Of a DNA stretch of 64,000 nucleotides, positions 35,469-42,952 are shown one piece after another. A program made the translations under genes and the position numbers. The DNA is taken from NCBI RefSeq assembly GCF_017876315.1, contig NZ_JAGINU010000001.1, positions 744,001 through 808,000 on the forward strand. The letters are read 5' to 3'. Position 1 is the stretch's first letter, and each line of letters begins with the position of its first letter. The stretch is from Pseudonocardia parietis (GTDB taxonomy: Bacteria > Actinomycetota > Actinomycetes > Mycobacteriales > Pseudonocardiaceae). The notes under the pieces are model-generated. The model was not told where the DNA came from, did not search any database, and saw only the letters and a program-made list of their open reading frames with translations.

Positions 35469-36236
35469 GTGAGCAAGGACCGTGAGACGAAGTCCCGGGC
35501 GTCGGCATCGCGTGCCGAGGACGTGGCGGCGAAGCTCGAGATGGAGATCCTTCGGGCCGGGCTGCCCGCCGGATCACGGCTCGGACTGCGGACCGAGCTC
35601 ATCAGCCGCTTCGAGGTCAGCCCGGGCGTGATGAACGAGGCCCTCCGGCTGCTGCGCGACCGCGAGCTCATCGTCGTCAAACCGGGTCCCAGCGGTGGAG
35701 TGTTCACCGCTGACCAGCCCCCCGGCGTCCGGCTCGGCGCCCTCGACCTGTGGTTCCAGGGGCTCACCGTGCCGCCGCTGGACATCTTCGAGTCGCGCAC
35801 GCTGCTCGAGGAGATGTTCAACAACCTGGCGTTGCAGAACTCGACGCCGGCCGACCACGCGGCGATGGAACGTGCGCTGGAGAGCATGACCGCCTCCGCC
35901 TCGGACCCGCGTCGCTTCTTCGAGGCGAACGTCGAGTTCCACCGCGCGATCGCACGATCGACCGGCGTCACGGTCCTGATCGGCATCTACGACAGCCTCG
36001 TCACGGTGCTGACCGGCGCGCTGGTCAGGGCGGCGCGAGCCGACGGCTACGACGAGACGGTCGACCACAACGTCCGGGTGCACGGGCAGATCCTCGAGGC
36101 CATCCGGGCGCAGGACCGCAAGCGGCTGGAGACGGCGACCCGGCTACACCGGGTGGACATGATCAGCCTCGCCCAGCCGGAGAAGTCGCCCGTCAGGCGG
36201 GTGGAGACGTTCGGGCACGACAGCGACGTCGGATGA
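35469..36236 (+). CDS. GntR-family regulator, FCD subfamily
   Basis: 255 residues from GTG 35469 (VSKDRETKSRASASRAEDVAAKLEMEIL). The HTH has an altered recognition part (RTELISRFEVSPGVMNEALRLLRDRELI, so PGVMNEA where most have PxVREA). The FCD domain keeps EANVEFHRAI and DHNVRVHGQILEAI. It stands inside the monooxygenase operon and probably controls it. A GGAGG lies 6-7 bases before the GTG; the frame is open further upstream without domain sequence. Confidence 0.85.
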   Translation: MSKDRETKSRASASRAEDVAAKLEMEILRAGLPAGSRLGLRTELISRFEVSPGVMNEALRLLRDRELIVVKPGPSGGVFTADQPPGVRLGALDLWFQGLTVPPLDIFESRTLLEEMFNNLALQNSTPADHAAMERALESMTASASDPRRFFEANVEFHRAIARSTGVTVLIGIYDSLVTVLTGALVRAARADGYDETVDHNVRVHGQILEAIRAQDRKRLETATRLHRVDMISLAQPEKSPVRRVETFGHDSDVG

Positions 36237-36263
36237 CTCCCGACGACGGGAAAGGACCGTGAC

Positions 36264-36878
36264 ATGAGTGAGCATGACTCCGGCGCAGAATCGCCCCCGG
36301 CGGTCGAGACGGTCGACCCCGCGCGGCTGCGTTCCTGCCTCGGCCGGTTCGCCACCGGCGTGACAGTCGTGAGCTACCTGCACGACGACGAGCCCCGCGG
36401 GGCCACGGTCAACGCGTTCAGCTCGGTCTCCCTCGAGCCACCGCTGGTACTGGTCTCCCTGGCCCGCAAGGCCCGTGCGTGCTCCCTGCTGGAGGACCGC
36501 CCGTTCACGGTGAACGTCCTGTCCTCCCGTCAGATCGGCGTGGCGATGACCTTCGCCGGACGGCCCGACGACCGGGCGGTGGTCGAGTGGGAGATGGGTC
36601 GGCATGCTCCGCGGCTGCGTCACACCCACGCGACCATCGAATGCACGCCGTGGCGGTCCTACGACGGCGGTGACCACGTTCTCTACCTGGGGCGCGTCGA
36701 GGAGCTCGCAATCCGAGAGAACGAACCGCTGGTCTTCCACAGCGGCAACTTCCACCGCCGGGGCGAGGGCCTCGACCAGTCCGGTCGCAGTACGCGCTGC
36801 TCGGCGCCGACCGCCGCCCCACTGGACGTGGAGGCGATGGAAGAACTCAACCGGGAGTACGTCACGGGCTGGATCTGA
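36264..36878 (+). CDS. Flavin reductase (HpaC-like) partner of the monooxygenase
   Basis: 204 residues. LGRFATGVTVVSYLHDDEPRGATVNAFSSVSLEPPLVLVSLARKA is the flavin-binding core and GDHVLYLGRVEEL the dimer strand of the flavin_reduct family. It supplies FADH2 to the HpaB-type enzyme from NAD(P)H. The C-terminal 30 residues are an extension without a known role. It is 27 bp after the GntR gene. Confidence 0.88.
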   Translation: MSEHDSGAESPPAVETVDPARLRSCLGRFATGVTVVSYLHDDEPRGATVNAFSSVSLEPPLVLVSLARKARACSLLEDRPFTVNVLSSRQIGVAMTFAGRPDDRAVVEWEMGRHAPRLRHTHATIECTPWRSYDGGDHVLYLGRVEELAIRENEPLVFHSGNFHRRGEGLDQSGRSTRCSAPTAAPLDVEAMEELNREYVTGWI

Positions 36879-36997
36879 TCCCCCGGGCGCCGCCCCGCCC
36901 CGACCGACCACCCACCGCCGCGCTTCGCCCCACCGCGGCCGGTGCCACACATACACCAACCTTCGTTTCGCGAACCAGCAGATAGGAGATGGTCCAG

Positions 36998-37978
36998 GTG
37001 TCCACTGCGACCGAGCCGGCGACCTCCACCGTCGAGTACGTCGAGGTGACCACGCCCCGGGTGCACAACCTGCACCACGTGGAGGTCTTCACCCCCAAGC
37101 CCGAGGAGTCGCTCGACTTCTTCACCCGAGTTCTGGGTCTGCACGAGACCCACCGCGAGGGCCAGTCGGTCTACCTGCGTGCGTGCGGCGAGTGGGGGCG
37201 CTACTCCACCGTGCTGACCGAGGCGGCCCAGCCCGGCCTCGGCCACATGGCCTGGCAGGTCGCCGAGCCCGACCAGGTCGAGGGTTGGGCGCGGCGGCTG
37301 AAAGATGCCGGCGTCGAGCACAAGCTGGAGGCCGGTGGGTCCTCGGCGTTCGCCCAGGGCGACACGCTCAGCTTCACCGGGCCGTTCGGGCACCGCACCG
37401 AGCTGTTCTACGACTTCGAGCGCTACGAGCCCGCGGACCCGTCCAAGCTGCTCAGCCAGCCGATCAAGTTCCCGATGCCGGGGATCGGTGCGCGTCGGCT
37501 GGACCACCTCAACATCACCGCGCGCAATGTCGACGAGGCCCGGGACTGGTACTCCGACGTGCTCGGCTTCAAGCTGCGCGAAGCGGCCCGGACCCCGGAG
37601 GGCGACCTCGGGGTGTGGATGTCGGTCTCCTCGCAGGTGCACGACCTCGCCATCATGCGGGACGGGATGGGCGAGCGCGGCCGACTGCACCACATCGCCT
37701 ACTGTCTCGACACGCCGGAGACGCTGCTGCGGGCCGCGGACATGTTCGTCGAGGAAGGCACACCAATCGACGCCGGGCCGGGCAAGCACGGCCTGACCCA
37801 GGCCTTCTTCATCTACGTGTTCGAGCCCGGTGGCAACCGGGTCGAGCTGTTCGCCGGTGGTTACCCCATCCACGGCCCGGACTGGAAGCCGGTCATCTGG
37901 GACGGCGCGAACATCGAGAAGGCCGTCGTCTGGTACGGCGGCCAGCTGCCCGACACGTTCTTCAACGTCGCCACCTGA
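36998..37978 (+). CDS. Catechol 2,3-dioxygenase, two-domain extradiol type
   Basis: 326 residues, two VOC repeats. HNLHHVEVFTPKPEESLDFFTRVLG opens the first; the catalytic second has RRLDHLNITARNVDEARDWY, LHHIAYCLDTPE and FEPGGNRVELFAGG, supplying the two His and one Glu that bind Fe(II). This is the XylE/catechol 2,3-dioxygenase group, cleaving next to the diol. GTG 36998 is preferred because AGGAG (36984-36988) is nine bases before it and directly abuts the ATG at 36989. The hydrolase that would act next is in the same cluster. Confidence 0.9.
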   Translation: MSTATEPATSTVEYVEVTTPRVHNLHHVEVFTPKPEESLDFFTRVLGLHETHREGQSVYLRACGEWGRYSTVLTEAAQPGLGHMAWQVAEPDQVEGWARRLKDAGVEHKLEAGGSSAFAQGDTLSFTGPFGHRTELFYDFERYEPADPSKLLSQPIKFPMPGIGARRLDHLNITARNVDEARDWYSDVLGFKLREAARTPEGDLGVWMSVSSQVHDLAIMRDGMGERGRLHHIAYCLDTPETLLRAADMFVEEGTPIDAGPGKHGLTQAFFIYVFEPGGNRVELFAGGYPIHGPDWKPVIWDGANIEKAVVWYGGQLPDTFFNVAT

Positions 37979-37988
37979 TCCTCCGACG

Positions 37989-38030
37989 CGGGACCGGGCG
38001 CCGGGCGACCACCGCCGGCGCCCGGTCCCG
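37989..38030. terminator. Strong GC hairpin after the dioxygenase gene
   Basis: A perfect 16-bp stem (37989-38004 with 38015-38030; GGGACCGGGCGCCGG in the left arm) around a 10-base loop, 10 bp after the dioxygenase stop. There is no T-run, but GC hairpins of this strength commonly end actinobacterial transcripts. It would separate the FAD-synthetase-like gene from the operon or reduce its expression. Confidence 0.7.
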
Positions 38031-38057
38031 TGCACACCCCGGCGAAAGAGTGCTGTA

Positions 38058-38840
38058 GTGCACCGGACCCCGGTACTCCGCCGCCCCTACTGGACGAGCC
38101 TGGCCGACGTGCCCCTCGACTGGGGCCCTGCAGTGGTCGTCCTCGGCGTGTTCGATGGCCTGCACCGCGGTCACGTCCGCGTCCTGGCACACGCCCGTGC
38201 CCTTGCCGACGCCCGGAGGCGGCCGGTCGTGCTGGTGACCTTCGACCCCCACCCCGCGACCGTTGCCGGCCCCGACCGCGACACCACACCGATCGTCTCG
38301 CTGGCGGAACGGGTACGCCTGGCAGACCGCAACGGTGCCGACCACATCCTGGTTCTGCCGTTCGACCGTTGCCTCGCCGCCGTCGAGCCCGAGCAGTTCG
38401 CCCACCACGTCCTGGTCGAGACCCTGCACGCCACCGCCGTCGTCGTCGGCGAGAACTTCCGCTTCGGCCGCGGCGGCACCGGCGACGTGACGCTGCTGCA
38501 CCAGATCGGCCGGGAAGCGCGCTTCACCGTTCACGGCATGCCGCTGTTGACGGGGTGCTCATCAACGCAAGTCCGAAAACTGATCAGGTTCGGCGACCTC
38601 TCCGGCGCCGCCTGTCTGCTCGGGCGCCCGCATCACATCGAGGGCTGGGTCGTCGACGGCCGCATCCACCCCGACTCACACCGGCTTCTGCCACCGTCCG
38701 GGCGGTACCACGTGCACATCGACGACCATCCCACCGTCGCCGAGATCGAACCGGATGGCACCGTGCACGTTGCCGATCGCCCCGACGGTCCCGTCACCGT
38801 ATGGCTCGTCCGCCGCATCGAGAACAGCACGCGAAGATGA
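38058..38840 (+). CDS. FAD-synthetase-like protein with degenerate riboflavin-kinase region
   Basis: 260 residues from GTG 38058. The N-terminal nucleotidyltransferase of RibF is complete: VVLGVFDGLHRGHVRVL (GxFDGxHxGH), VTFDPHP, VVGENFRFGRGGTGD and SSTQVRKLI. The C-terminal part (GWVVDGRIHPDSHRLLPPSGRYHVHID) lacks the PTAN motif and the catalytic residues of riboflavin kinase and is about 60 residues short. It may adenylylate FMN to FAD for the flavin monooxygenase of the element. A housekeeping ribF is expected elsewhere in the genome. Confidence 0.78.
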   Translation: MHRTPVLRRPYWTSLADVPLDWGPAVVVLGVFDGLHRGHVRVLAHARALADARRRPVVLVTFDPHPATVAGPDRDTTPIVSLAERVRLADRNGADHILVLPFDRCLAAVEPEQFAHHVLVETLHATAVVVGENFRFGRGGTGDVTLLHQIGREARFTVHGMPLLTGCSSTQVRKLIRFGDLSGAACLLGRPHHIEGWVVDGRIHPDSHRLLPPSGRYHVHIDDHPTVAEIEPDGTVHVADRPDGPVTVWLVRRIENSTRR

Positions 38841-38924
38841 GACCGACTTGCCCGTGACGCTTCGCAACGACACCACCAGTCGCGTGCTCCAAGATCGCCC
38901 ACCGCGAGCACTCATGTGGCAGGC

Positions 38925-39344
38925 TCACCGGTCGCCATCGCCCGAGCCGTTGATCAACGCACGTACTTCGTCGGCCTCAGCCGGCGACAGCCCACCGCTG
39001 CCGTAGTGGGCACGCGAACGCTCCTGCCCGTCGGTCCACGCCCGGAGCCCGGCCTGCACTTCGTCGATGTCGAGCCCACATGCGACCGCGACCTCGGCGA
39101 ATGTTGCCCCTGCTGTGAGCGCCTCGACAACAGTCAGCCAGCGGTGCCACAGCAGCCGGTCGGCCAGGGCGTGGGACACGGCAAGATCGGCCAGCGCGTG
39201 GGTGACGACTTGCTCGGCACCCAGCGGGTCACCGATACCGACACGGTGGTTGACCAGCGCGCCGCGGTGCCGGTCGATGGTGGCGATCAGGTCGGCCAGC
39301 GCGGCGAGGGTCGGGACGTCAACCGGCCGACGCGGCGGGGTCAC
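38925..39344 (-). CDS. Hypothetical protein at the right end of the element
   Basis: 139 residues from GTG 39344 with GGAGG seven to eleven bases upstream (VTPPRRPVDVPTLAALADLIATIDRHRGALV...). It is helical, with a possible HTH in LTVVEALTAGATFAEVAVACGLDIDEVQAGLRAW. The frame upstream of 39344 is arginine-rich and crosses the attachment repeat, so it is not taken. It sits near attR like small core genes of such elements, and may belong to the element's own backbone rather than the cargo. Confidence 0.65.
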   Translation of the reverse strand: MTPPRRPVDVPTLAALADLIATIDRHRGALVNHRVGIGDPLGAEQVVTHALADLAVSHALADRLLWHRWLTVVEALTAGATFAEVAVACGLDIDEVQAGLRAWTDGQERSRAHYGSGGLSPAEADEVRALINGSGDGDR

Positions 39345-39421
39345 CGGCAGCCTCCGAGTGTGATGGCGTCGTGCGTCGGGCCGACTGTCCGGTGGGGAAG
39401 CGGGTGGAGAAAGGTGCTCAT
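39341..39421 (-). CDS. Possible 26-residue peptide coupled to the next gene
   Basis: MSTFLHPLPHRTVGPTHDAITLGGCR, with GGAG nine bases upstream of its ATG and a stop that overlaps the GTG of the 139-residue gene. The frame extends to 39553 without a ribosome site. Translational coupling is the only support. Confidence 0.3.
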   Translation of the reverse strand: MSTFLHPLPHRTVGPTHDAITLGGCR

Positions 39422-39553
39422 GGGGCGCAGCTCCGTTGCGATCGAGTCTCCGAGGTCGGCGTTGCAGTCGCCGCCCGAGGGGCTGAGGGATCGGGACGCT
39501 CGGAACCGACGGCGGTCCGCGACAAGTCCGCAATAGAGCTTGTTGAAGGCCAT

Positions 39554-39572
39554 AACAGCTAGTAACTGTTAG
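39554..39572. promoter_or_regulatory. AT-rich palindrome near attR
   Basis: TAACAG and CTGTTA arms around a 7-base centre, 65 bp inside attR in relatively AT-rich DNA. It could be an integrase/excisionase arm site or an operator. Confidence 0.4.
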
Positions 39573-39636
39573 CAGTAAGTGTGCAGGTAGAACGGCCGAT
39601 TCTGGGGAGCGGTGCAGGTCCGAGGACGAGGTCGAT

Positions 39637-39686
39637 CGCACTCGTAATGCGTAGGTCGGGAGTTCGACTCTCCCAGGCGGCTCCAC
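39637..39686. other. attR: second copy of the 50-bp attachment repeat
   Basis: Exact copy of 18126-18175, covering the tRNA-Thr 3' half from the anticodon stem through CCA. Upstream sequence does not complete a tRNA cloverleaf, so this is not a gene. It marks the element's right end. Confidence 0.93.
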
Positions 39687-39738
39687 CAGGGGAAACGTCC
39701 CTCGGGCTAGATGATGATCTAGCCAGGAGGAACGCACT

Positions 39739-40662
39739 GTGCCTCACGATGATGACCTACGCAGTCCCTCCCCGGCGTCCCAGCAGGGACCACCGGCACC
39801 GGGGTGCATCGCTCTAACCGACCTCCTTGCCGACTGGCGACTAGCGCTGTGCGCCTCGAACAAGGCGCCTCGCACGGTGGACGTCTACCTACAAGCCGGA
39901 CGCAAGTTCGCCGAGTACCTGGGACCGGACACCAGCATCGCTGACGTCACTCACCGGGACATCCGGCGCTATCTCGTGCATCTTGCCGAGACTCCTCACC
40001 AACGCACCGGGAGACGGGTCACCGACTCCTACGTGGCCGGGAACTACCGGCGCCTCCAGCAGTTGTTTCGTTGGCTGGAGGAAGAGGAGGAGATCACGGC
40101 ATCGCCCTTCCACCGGCTACGGCCCCCGGCCGTTCCGGAGAAGCCTGTTCCGGTGCTGACCGAGGCTGAGATCAGGTCACTTCTGGTCACGCGTGACCGG
40201 AGGGCTCAGGCCCTCCTGAGGGTCATGCTGGACACCGGGGTACGGGTAGCGGAACTGGTCTCGATGACCCGGAAGGATCCCTCCCTGGTCTACGGCAAGG
40301 GCCGTCGCCTCCGCACTGTCTACTGGGGAGACCGGACCGAACTCGCGGTCCGGCGGTACCTACGGACACGCACCGACCGGCACGCAGCGTTGTGGGTCGG
40401 CAAGGCCGGACCGCTCACGACGGACGGGGTACGTCAGATCATCGAGCGGCTGGGCCAGGATGCTGGGATCACCGGACTCCACCCGCACATCTTCCGGCAC
40501 ACGTTCGCCCACTACTGGCGTGCCAGCGGAGGATCCGAGGGTGACCTGATGCGCCTCGGGGGATGGCGCTCCCGCCAGATGCTGGACCGCTACGGGGCCT
40601 CGTCGGCAGACGACCGGGCCAGGGAGGCACACAAGCGCCTCAGCCTCGGGGACCGGTTCTAG
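39739..40662 (+). CDS. Second tyrosine recombinase, outside attR
   Basis: 307 residues. A SAM-like N-domain ([36 protein letters not shown]) precedes a compact catalytic domain: [11 protein letters not shown] (Arg), [11 protein letters not shown] (HxxRH), [15 protein letters not shown] (Trp in place of the second His box, then Tyr). GTG 39739 has AGGAGG eight bases upstream. It reads away from the 50-bp repeat and differs from the first integrase, so it probably belongs to another element inserted at the same tRNA site. Confidence 0.9.
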   Translation: MPHDDDLRSPSPASQQGPPAPGCIALTDLLADWRLALCASNKAPRTVDVYLQAGRKFAEYLGPDTSIADVTHRDIRRYLVHLAETPHQRTGRRVTDSYVAGNYRRLQQLFRWLEEEEEITASPFHRLRPPAVPEKPVPVLTEAEIRSLLVTRDRRAQALLRVMLDTGVRVAELVSMTRKDPSLVYGKGRRLRTVYWGDRTELAVRRYLRTRTDRHAALWVGKAGPLTTDGVRQIIERLGQDAGITGLHPHIFRHTFAHYWRASGGSEGDLMRLGGWRSRQMLDRYGASSADDRAREAHKRLSLGDRF

Positions 40663-40806
40663 GCGCGGAAGCCCTCCAGTGGAGTGTCACCGGAGGTGAA
40701 CACGGCCCCCGAGTACTCCGGTACTCAGGGAGGCAGCAGAACGGATCTATCACGGGAGCGTCGTTGAGGGGAAATCCCTCCGGGCGATCGCCGATGAAAT
40801 CAGTAA

Positions 40807-41729
40807 GAGCGTGTTTGAGAAGCGTCGGCGTGTCTGCGGGACGCGAGGGTGGATTGAGTCCACGGTGGATGGGTGGCTCGACGGAGGAAGCGGTATCCCT
40901 CGGACACCAGCGATGAGCAGTGGGCGCTGATCGAGACCCTGCTGCCCGCGCCTGGGTCGGGCGGGCGGCCGGAGAAGCACCCGCGCCGGGACGTGGTCGA
41001 CGCGATCCTCTACGTGGTACGCGCTGGCTGCTCCTGGCGCGCCCTACCAGCTGATTTCCCGCCGTGGCAGACCGTGTACTGGTACTTCAACCGGTGGGAG
41101 CAGCAGCGGGTCACCGAGAAGATCCTCCCGATCGTGCGTAGACAGCTCCGAGCAGCCGAGGGGCGTGACCCTGAGCCGAGCGCGGGGATCATCGACTCCC
41201 AGAGCGTGCGTGGCGCCGATACCGTCGGCCGCGACTCCCGCGGCTACGACGCCGGGAAGAAGGTCAACGGTCGCAAACGATTCATCGTCACCGACACCCT
41301 CGGGCTGCTGCTCACGGTGATGGTCTGCTCTGCCGGGCGTCAGGACCGCGACGGCGCCAAGACCGCCCTGCTCGGCGCCTACTTGGCCACCACGGTGCGA
41401 TTCGTGTTCGCCGACGCCGGGTTCGCCGGACGCCTGGTCGACTGGGCGCAGACCATCGTGGGCACCACGATCGAGATCGTGCGCAAACCCGCCGGTCAGC
41501 GCGGTTTCGTCGTCATCCCACGACGCTGGGCGGTCGAACGCAGCCTGGCCTGGTTGACCGCCCACCGTCGCTTGGCTCGCGACTACGAACGTCACCGGGC
41601 GACCTCCGAGGCGATGATCCGTTGGGCCGCGATCAACACCATGACCCGCCGCCTCGCCCGCGGCGGACCTGCCACCCGACAGCAGCGACGCACCTTCACC
41701 CAAACAAGTTGATCTTCTCAAACACGCTC
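40807..41729 (+). mobile_element. IS5-family insertion sequence, 923 bp
   Basis: Terminal inverted repeats GAGCGTGTTTGAGAAG (left) and its complement (right, ending 41729) are perfect over 16 bp. The target TAA is duplicated at 40804-40806 and 41730-41732, as expected of the ISL2/IS1031-like IS5 branches. One full transposase lies inside, so the copy looks intact and recent. Confidence 0.92.
40873..41712 (+). CDS. IS5-family transposase
   Basis: 279 residues from GTG 40873. N-terminal RYPSDTSDEQWALIETLLPAPGSGGRPEKHPRRDVVDAILYVVRAGCSWRALP is the DUF4096 domain. IIDSQSVRGAD (first Asp), FVFADAGFAG (second Asp) and RRWAVERSLAWL (Glu) form the DDE triad. It is a single frame, without the frameshift used by some relatives. 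Confidence 0.95.
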   Translation: MARRRKRYPSDTSDEQWALIETLLPAPGSGGRPEKHPRRDVVDAILYVVRAGCSWRALPADFPPWQTVYWYFNRWEQQRVTEKILPIVRRQLRAAEGRDPEPSAGIIDSQSVRGADTVGRDSRGYDAGKKVNGRKRFIVTDTLGLLLTVMVCSAGRQDRDGAKTALLGAYLATTVRFVFADAGFAGRLVDWAQTIVGTTIEIVRKPAGQRGFVVIPRRWAVERSLAWLTAHRRLARDYERHRATSEAMIRWAAINTMTRRLARGGPATRQQRRTFTQTS

Positions 41730-41758
41730 TAAGCGTCTCCGTGAGCTGGAGGCGCGGG

Positions 41759-42007
41759 ATGGCTGAGGAGCCGGAAGCTGCCACTGTAGCTAACGCTCTC
41801 GGATGGAGCGTCGTTCTGCTGGTATTCGGATGGCTGGTCGGCCTGGTGCTGCTGCCGGTCCCGCTACTCACGAGCGCGTTCGGGATAACGCTGGTCAACG
41901 GCGATCGCACCGCATGGGGAACGGCTCTGTACGTCCTCCATATCGTCACGCTCGTAGTCACAGGATCGCTGCTAGCTATCCTCGGATTGGCTCTGGTGTT
42001 CACATGA
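41759..42007 (+). CDS. Small two-helix membrane protein
   Basis: 82 residues from ATG 41759 (MAEEPEAATVANALG) with GGAGGCGC upstream. Two hydrophobic segments (WSVVLLVFGWLVGLVLLPVPLL and ALYVLHIVTLVVTGSLLAILGLAL) suggest a membrane hairpin. It overlaps the interrupted gene before it and the next gene (ATGA). No family recognised; part of the second element's small-gene chain. Confidence 0.65.
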   Translation: MAEEPEAATVANALGWSVVLLVFGWLVGLVLLPVPLLTSAFGITLVNGDRTAWGTALYVLHIVTLVVTGSLLAILGLALVFT

Positions 42008-42282
42008 GCTGCGATTGGTGCGCCAGAGGAGCCGACCAGGCGGAGTTCCGTGCCGATAAGCGGACCCGCACGGGTCTTGCTCGTAGGTGCGAGGACTGCC
42101 GGTCCGGCCGGCCGCCCGTCAGCCTGGACTATGCCTACCTGATCGCTCGTGCTCTGAGCGACCAGGATCGCCGTCACCTCTGGGAGCTGATCCGGCCGGT
42201 CGAGGCAGACGACCGGTTCGCGAGGACGGTCCGGGATATCGAGGACCAGGGCGGTACCGACTTCCGAATGGTGATCGCATGA
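42004..42282 (+). CDS. Small zinc-ribbon protein
   Basis: 92 residues from ATG 42004 (MSCDWCARGADQAEF...CEDCRSG): two CxxC knuckles near the start, followed by a helical domain. It is coupled at both ends by ATGA overlaps. Function unknown; typical of small actinophage or integrative-element genes. Confidence 0.65.
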   Translation: MSCDWCARGADQAEFRADKRTRTGLARRCEDCRSGRPPVSLDYAYLIARALSDQDRRHLWELIRPVEADDRFARTVRDIEDQGGTDFRMVIA

Positions 42283-42500
42283 GAGTCGGCGACCAGGTGC
42301 TCGTGCAGCGCGACGAAACGCGCTACCCGCCTTCCGGGTCGTGGGACCGGTTCCGGGGCCGTACCGGAACGATCGTGTCTGTGAACACCGCTGGGAAGCA
42401 CCGGCGACCCGAGTACGGGGTCGACTTCTCCGGTAGTGGTAGAGCCGATGCCTGGTTCTTACCCCATGAGTTACAGCGCACGGCAGTCTGGGCGCCATAG
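42279..42500 (+). CDS. Small KOW/SH3-like hypothetical protein
   Basis: 73 residues (MRVGDQVLVQRDETRYPPSGSWDRFRGRTGTIVSVNTAGKHRRPEYGVDF). The MRVGDxVxV...GxxGxIV...EYGV pattern suggests a small beta-barrel as in KOW or ribosomal L21e-like domains. ATGA overlap with the gene before it. Confidence 0.6.
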   Translation: MRVGDQVLVQRDETRYPPSGSWDRFRGRTGTIVSVNTAGKHRRPEYGVDFSGSGRADAWFLPHELQRTAVWAP

Positions 42501-42657
42501 AGGCTCAGAAAGGTACACAGCGGGCTCTGAGATGGCCGCTGTGGTCGTACTTTCAGTCCCTGGGGTAATCACCCACGGGAGCGAGATGCACGGTTGCAGA
42601 GCAAATGAGAGCGCTATCGAGTGCTCTCAGATCGAGGGGAGAGACAGGAATGAACAG

Positions 42658-42936
42658 ATGTTGTGCGAGTGCGGGGTCGAGATCAGACGACCCGCTAAAG
42701 CGTGTGCTCAGTGCAGGCTCCGAGAAGCTGGAGCCGATCAGTGCCCGATGCGCTGGTGCCTCCGGTACTACCGAGACGAACACAAGTGCCAGCGAGCCGA
42801 GACGAACACTGAGCGGCTAGCGGAAGTAATGGCGGAACCTGGACAGGTTGTCATGGTGGGTCCAGGCGTACGAGCTAACACGATGGGAGTCCGGAACCCC
42901 GGAATGCCCCACCACCCGATGTACGGAGGACAATAA
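42658..42936 (+). CDS. Small zinc-finger-like hypothetical protein
   Basis: 92 residues from ATG 42658, with AGGAA upstream. MLCECGVEIRRPAKACAQCRL is a CxC/CxxC zinc ribbon; a second group, CPMRWCLRYYRDEHKC, follows. The tail is Gly/Met/Pro-rich. It is the last small gene before the IS1634-family element. The frame is open further upstream without a ribosome site. Confidence 0.55.
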   Translation: MLCECGVEIRRPAKACAQCRLREAGADQCPMRWCLRYYRDEHKCQRAETNTERLAEVMAEPGQVVMVGPGVRANTMGVRNPGMPHHPMYGGQ

Positions 42937-42952
42937 TGCTCAACTTTCATCA

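Larger units (their letters stand above)
18126..39686. mobile_element. Integrated element at tRNA-Thr with satellite-like core and aromatic catabolic cargo
   Basis: Bounded by exact 50-bp direct repeats, the element is about 21.56 kb. Left core (18189-23458): integrase adjacent to attL, XRE repressor, excisionase-type gene, small coupled genes, D5/P4-like primase-helicase, repeat-rich probable origin, HTH and zinc-ribbon small proteins. Middle: gene fragments at 23612-24242. Cargo (24336-38840): CoA-ligase operon, permease, monooxygenase and meta-cleavage enzymes, FAD-synthetase-like protein. Right end (38925-39636): one small gene and AT-richer palindromic DNA. No FtsK/Tra, relaxase, terminase or capsid gene is visible, so transfer would need a helper, if it still occurs. 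Confidence 0.85.
40700..41766 (+). pseudogene. Small helical gene interrupted by the IS5-family element
   Basis: Left part REAAERIYHGSVVEGKSLRAIADEISK ends at the insertion. Deleting the IS and one TAA joins it to RLRELEARDG and a stop at 41764-41766. The rebuilt protein has HTH character. The open frame begins just after a stop at 40697-40699 without a clear start codon; a GTG at 40696 is in another frame, so an extra frameshift may exist. Confidence 0.6.

Noticed and set aside
33707..35986. Minus-strand 759-codon frame over the HpaB gene
   Set aside because: Entirely antisense to the hydroxylase and the GntR gene, whose motifs are unmistakable; no start context.
39601..39686. A second tRNA-Thr gene
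   Set aside because: Only the 3' half of the tRNA is present; the sequence before 39637 cannot form the D arm or the acceptor partner. It is the attachment-site copy.
18126..39686. Conjugative AICE
   Set aside because: Integrase, excisionase and a replication protein are present, but no FtsK/SpoIIIE-like translocase, relaxase or spread protein is visible; the replication protein is a D5/P4-type helicase rather than RepSA or PriA-like.
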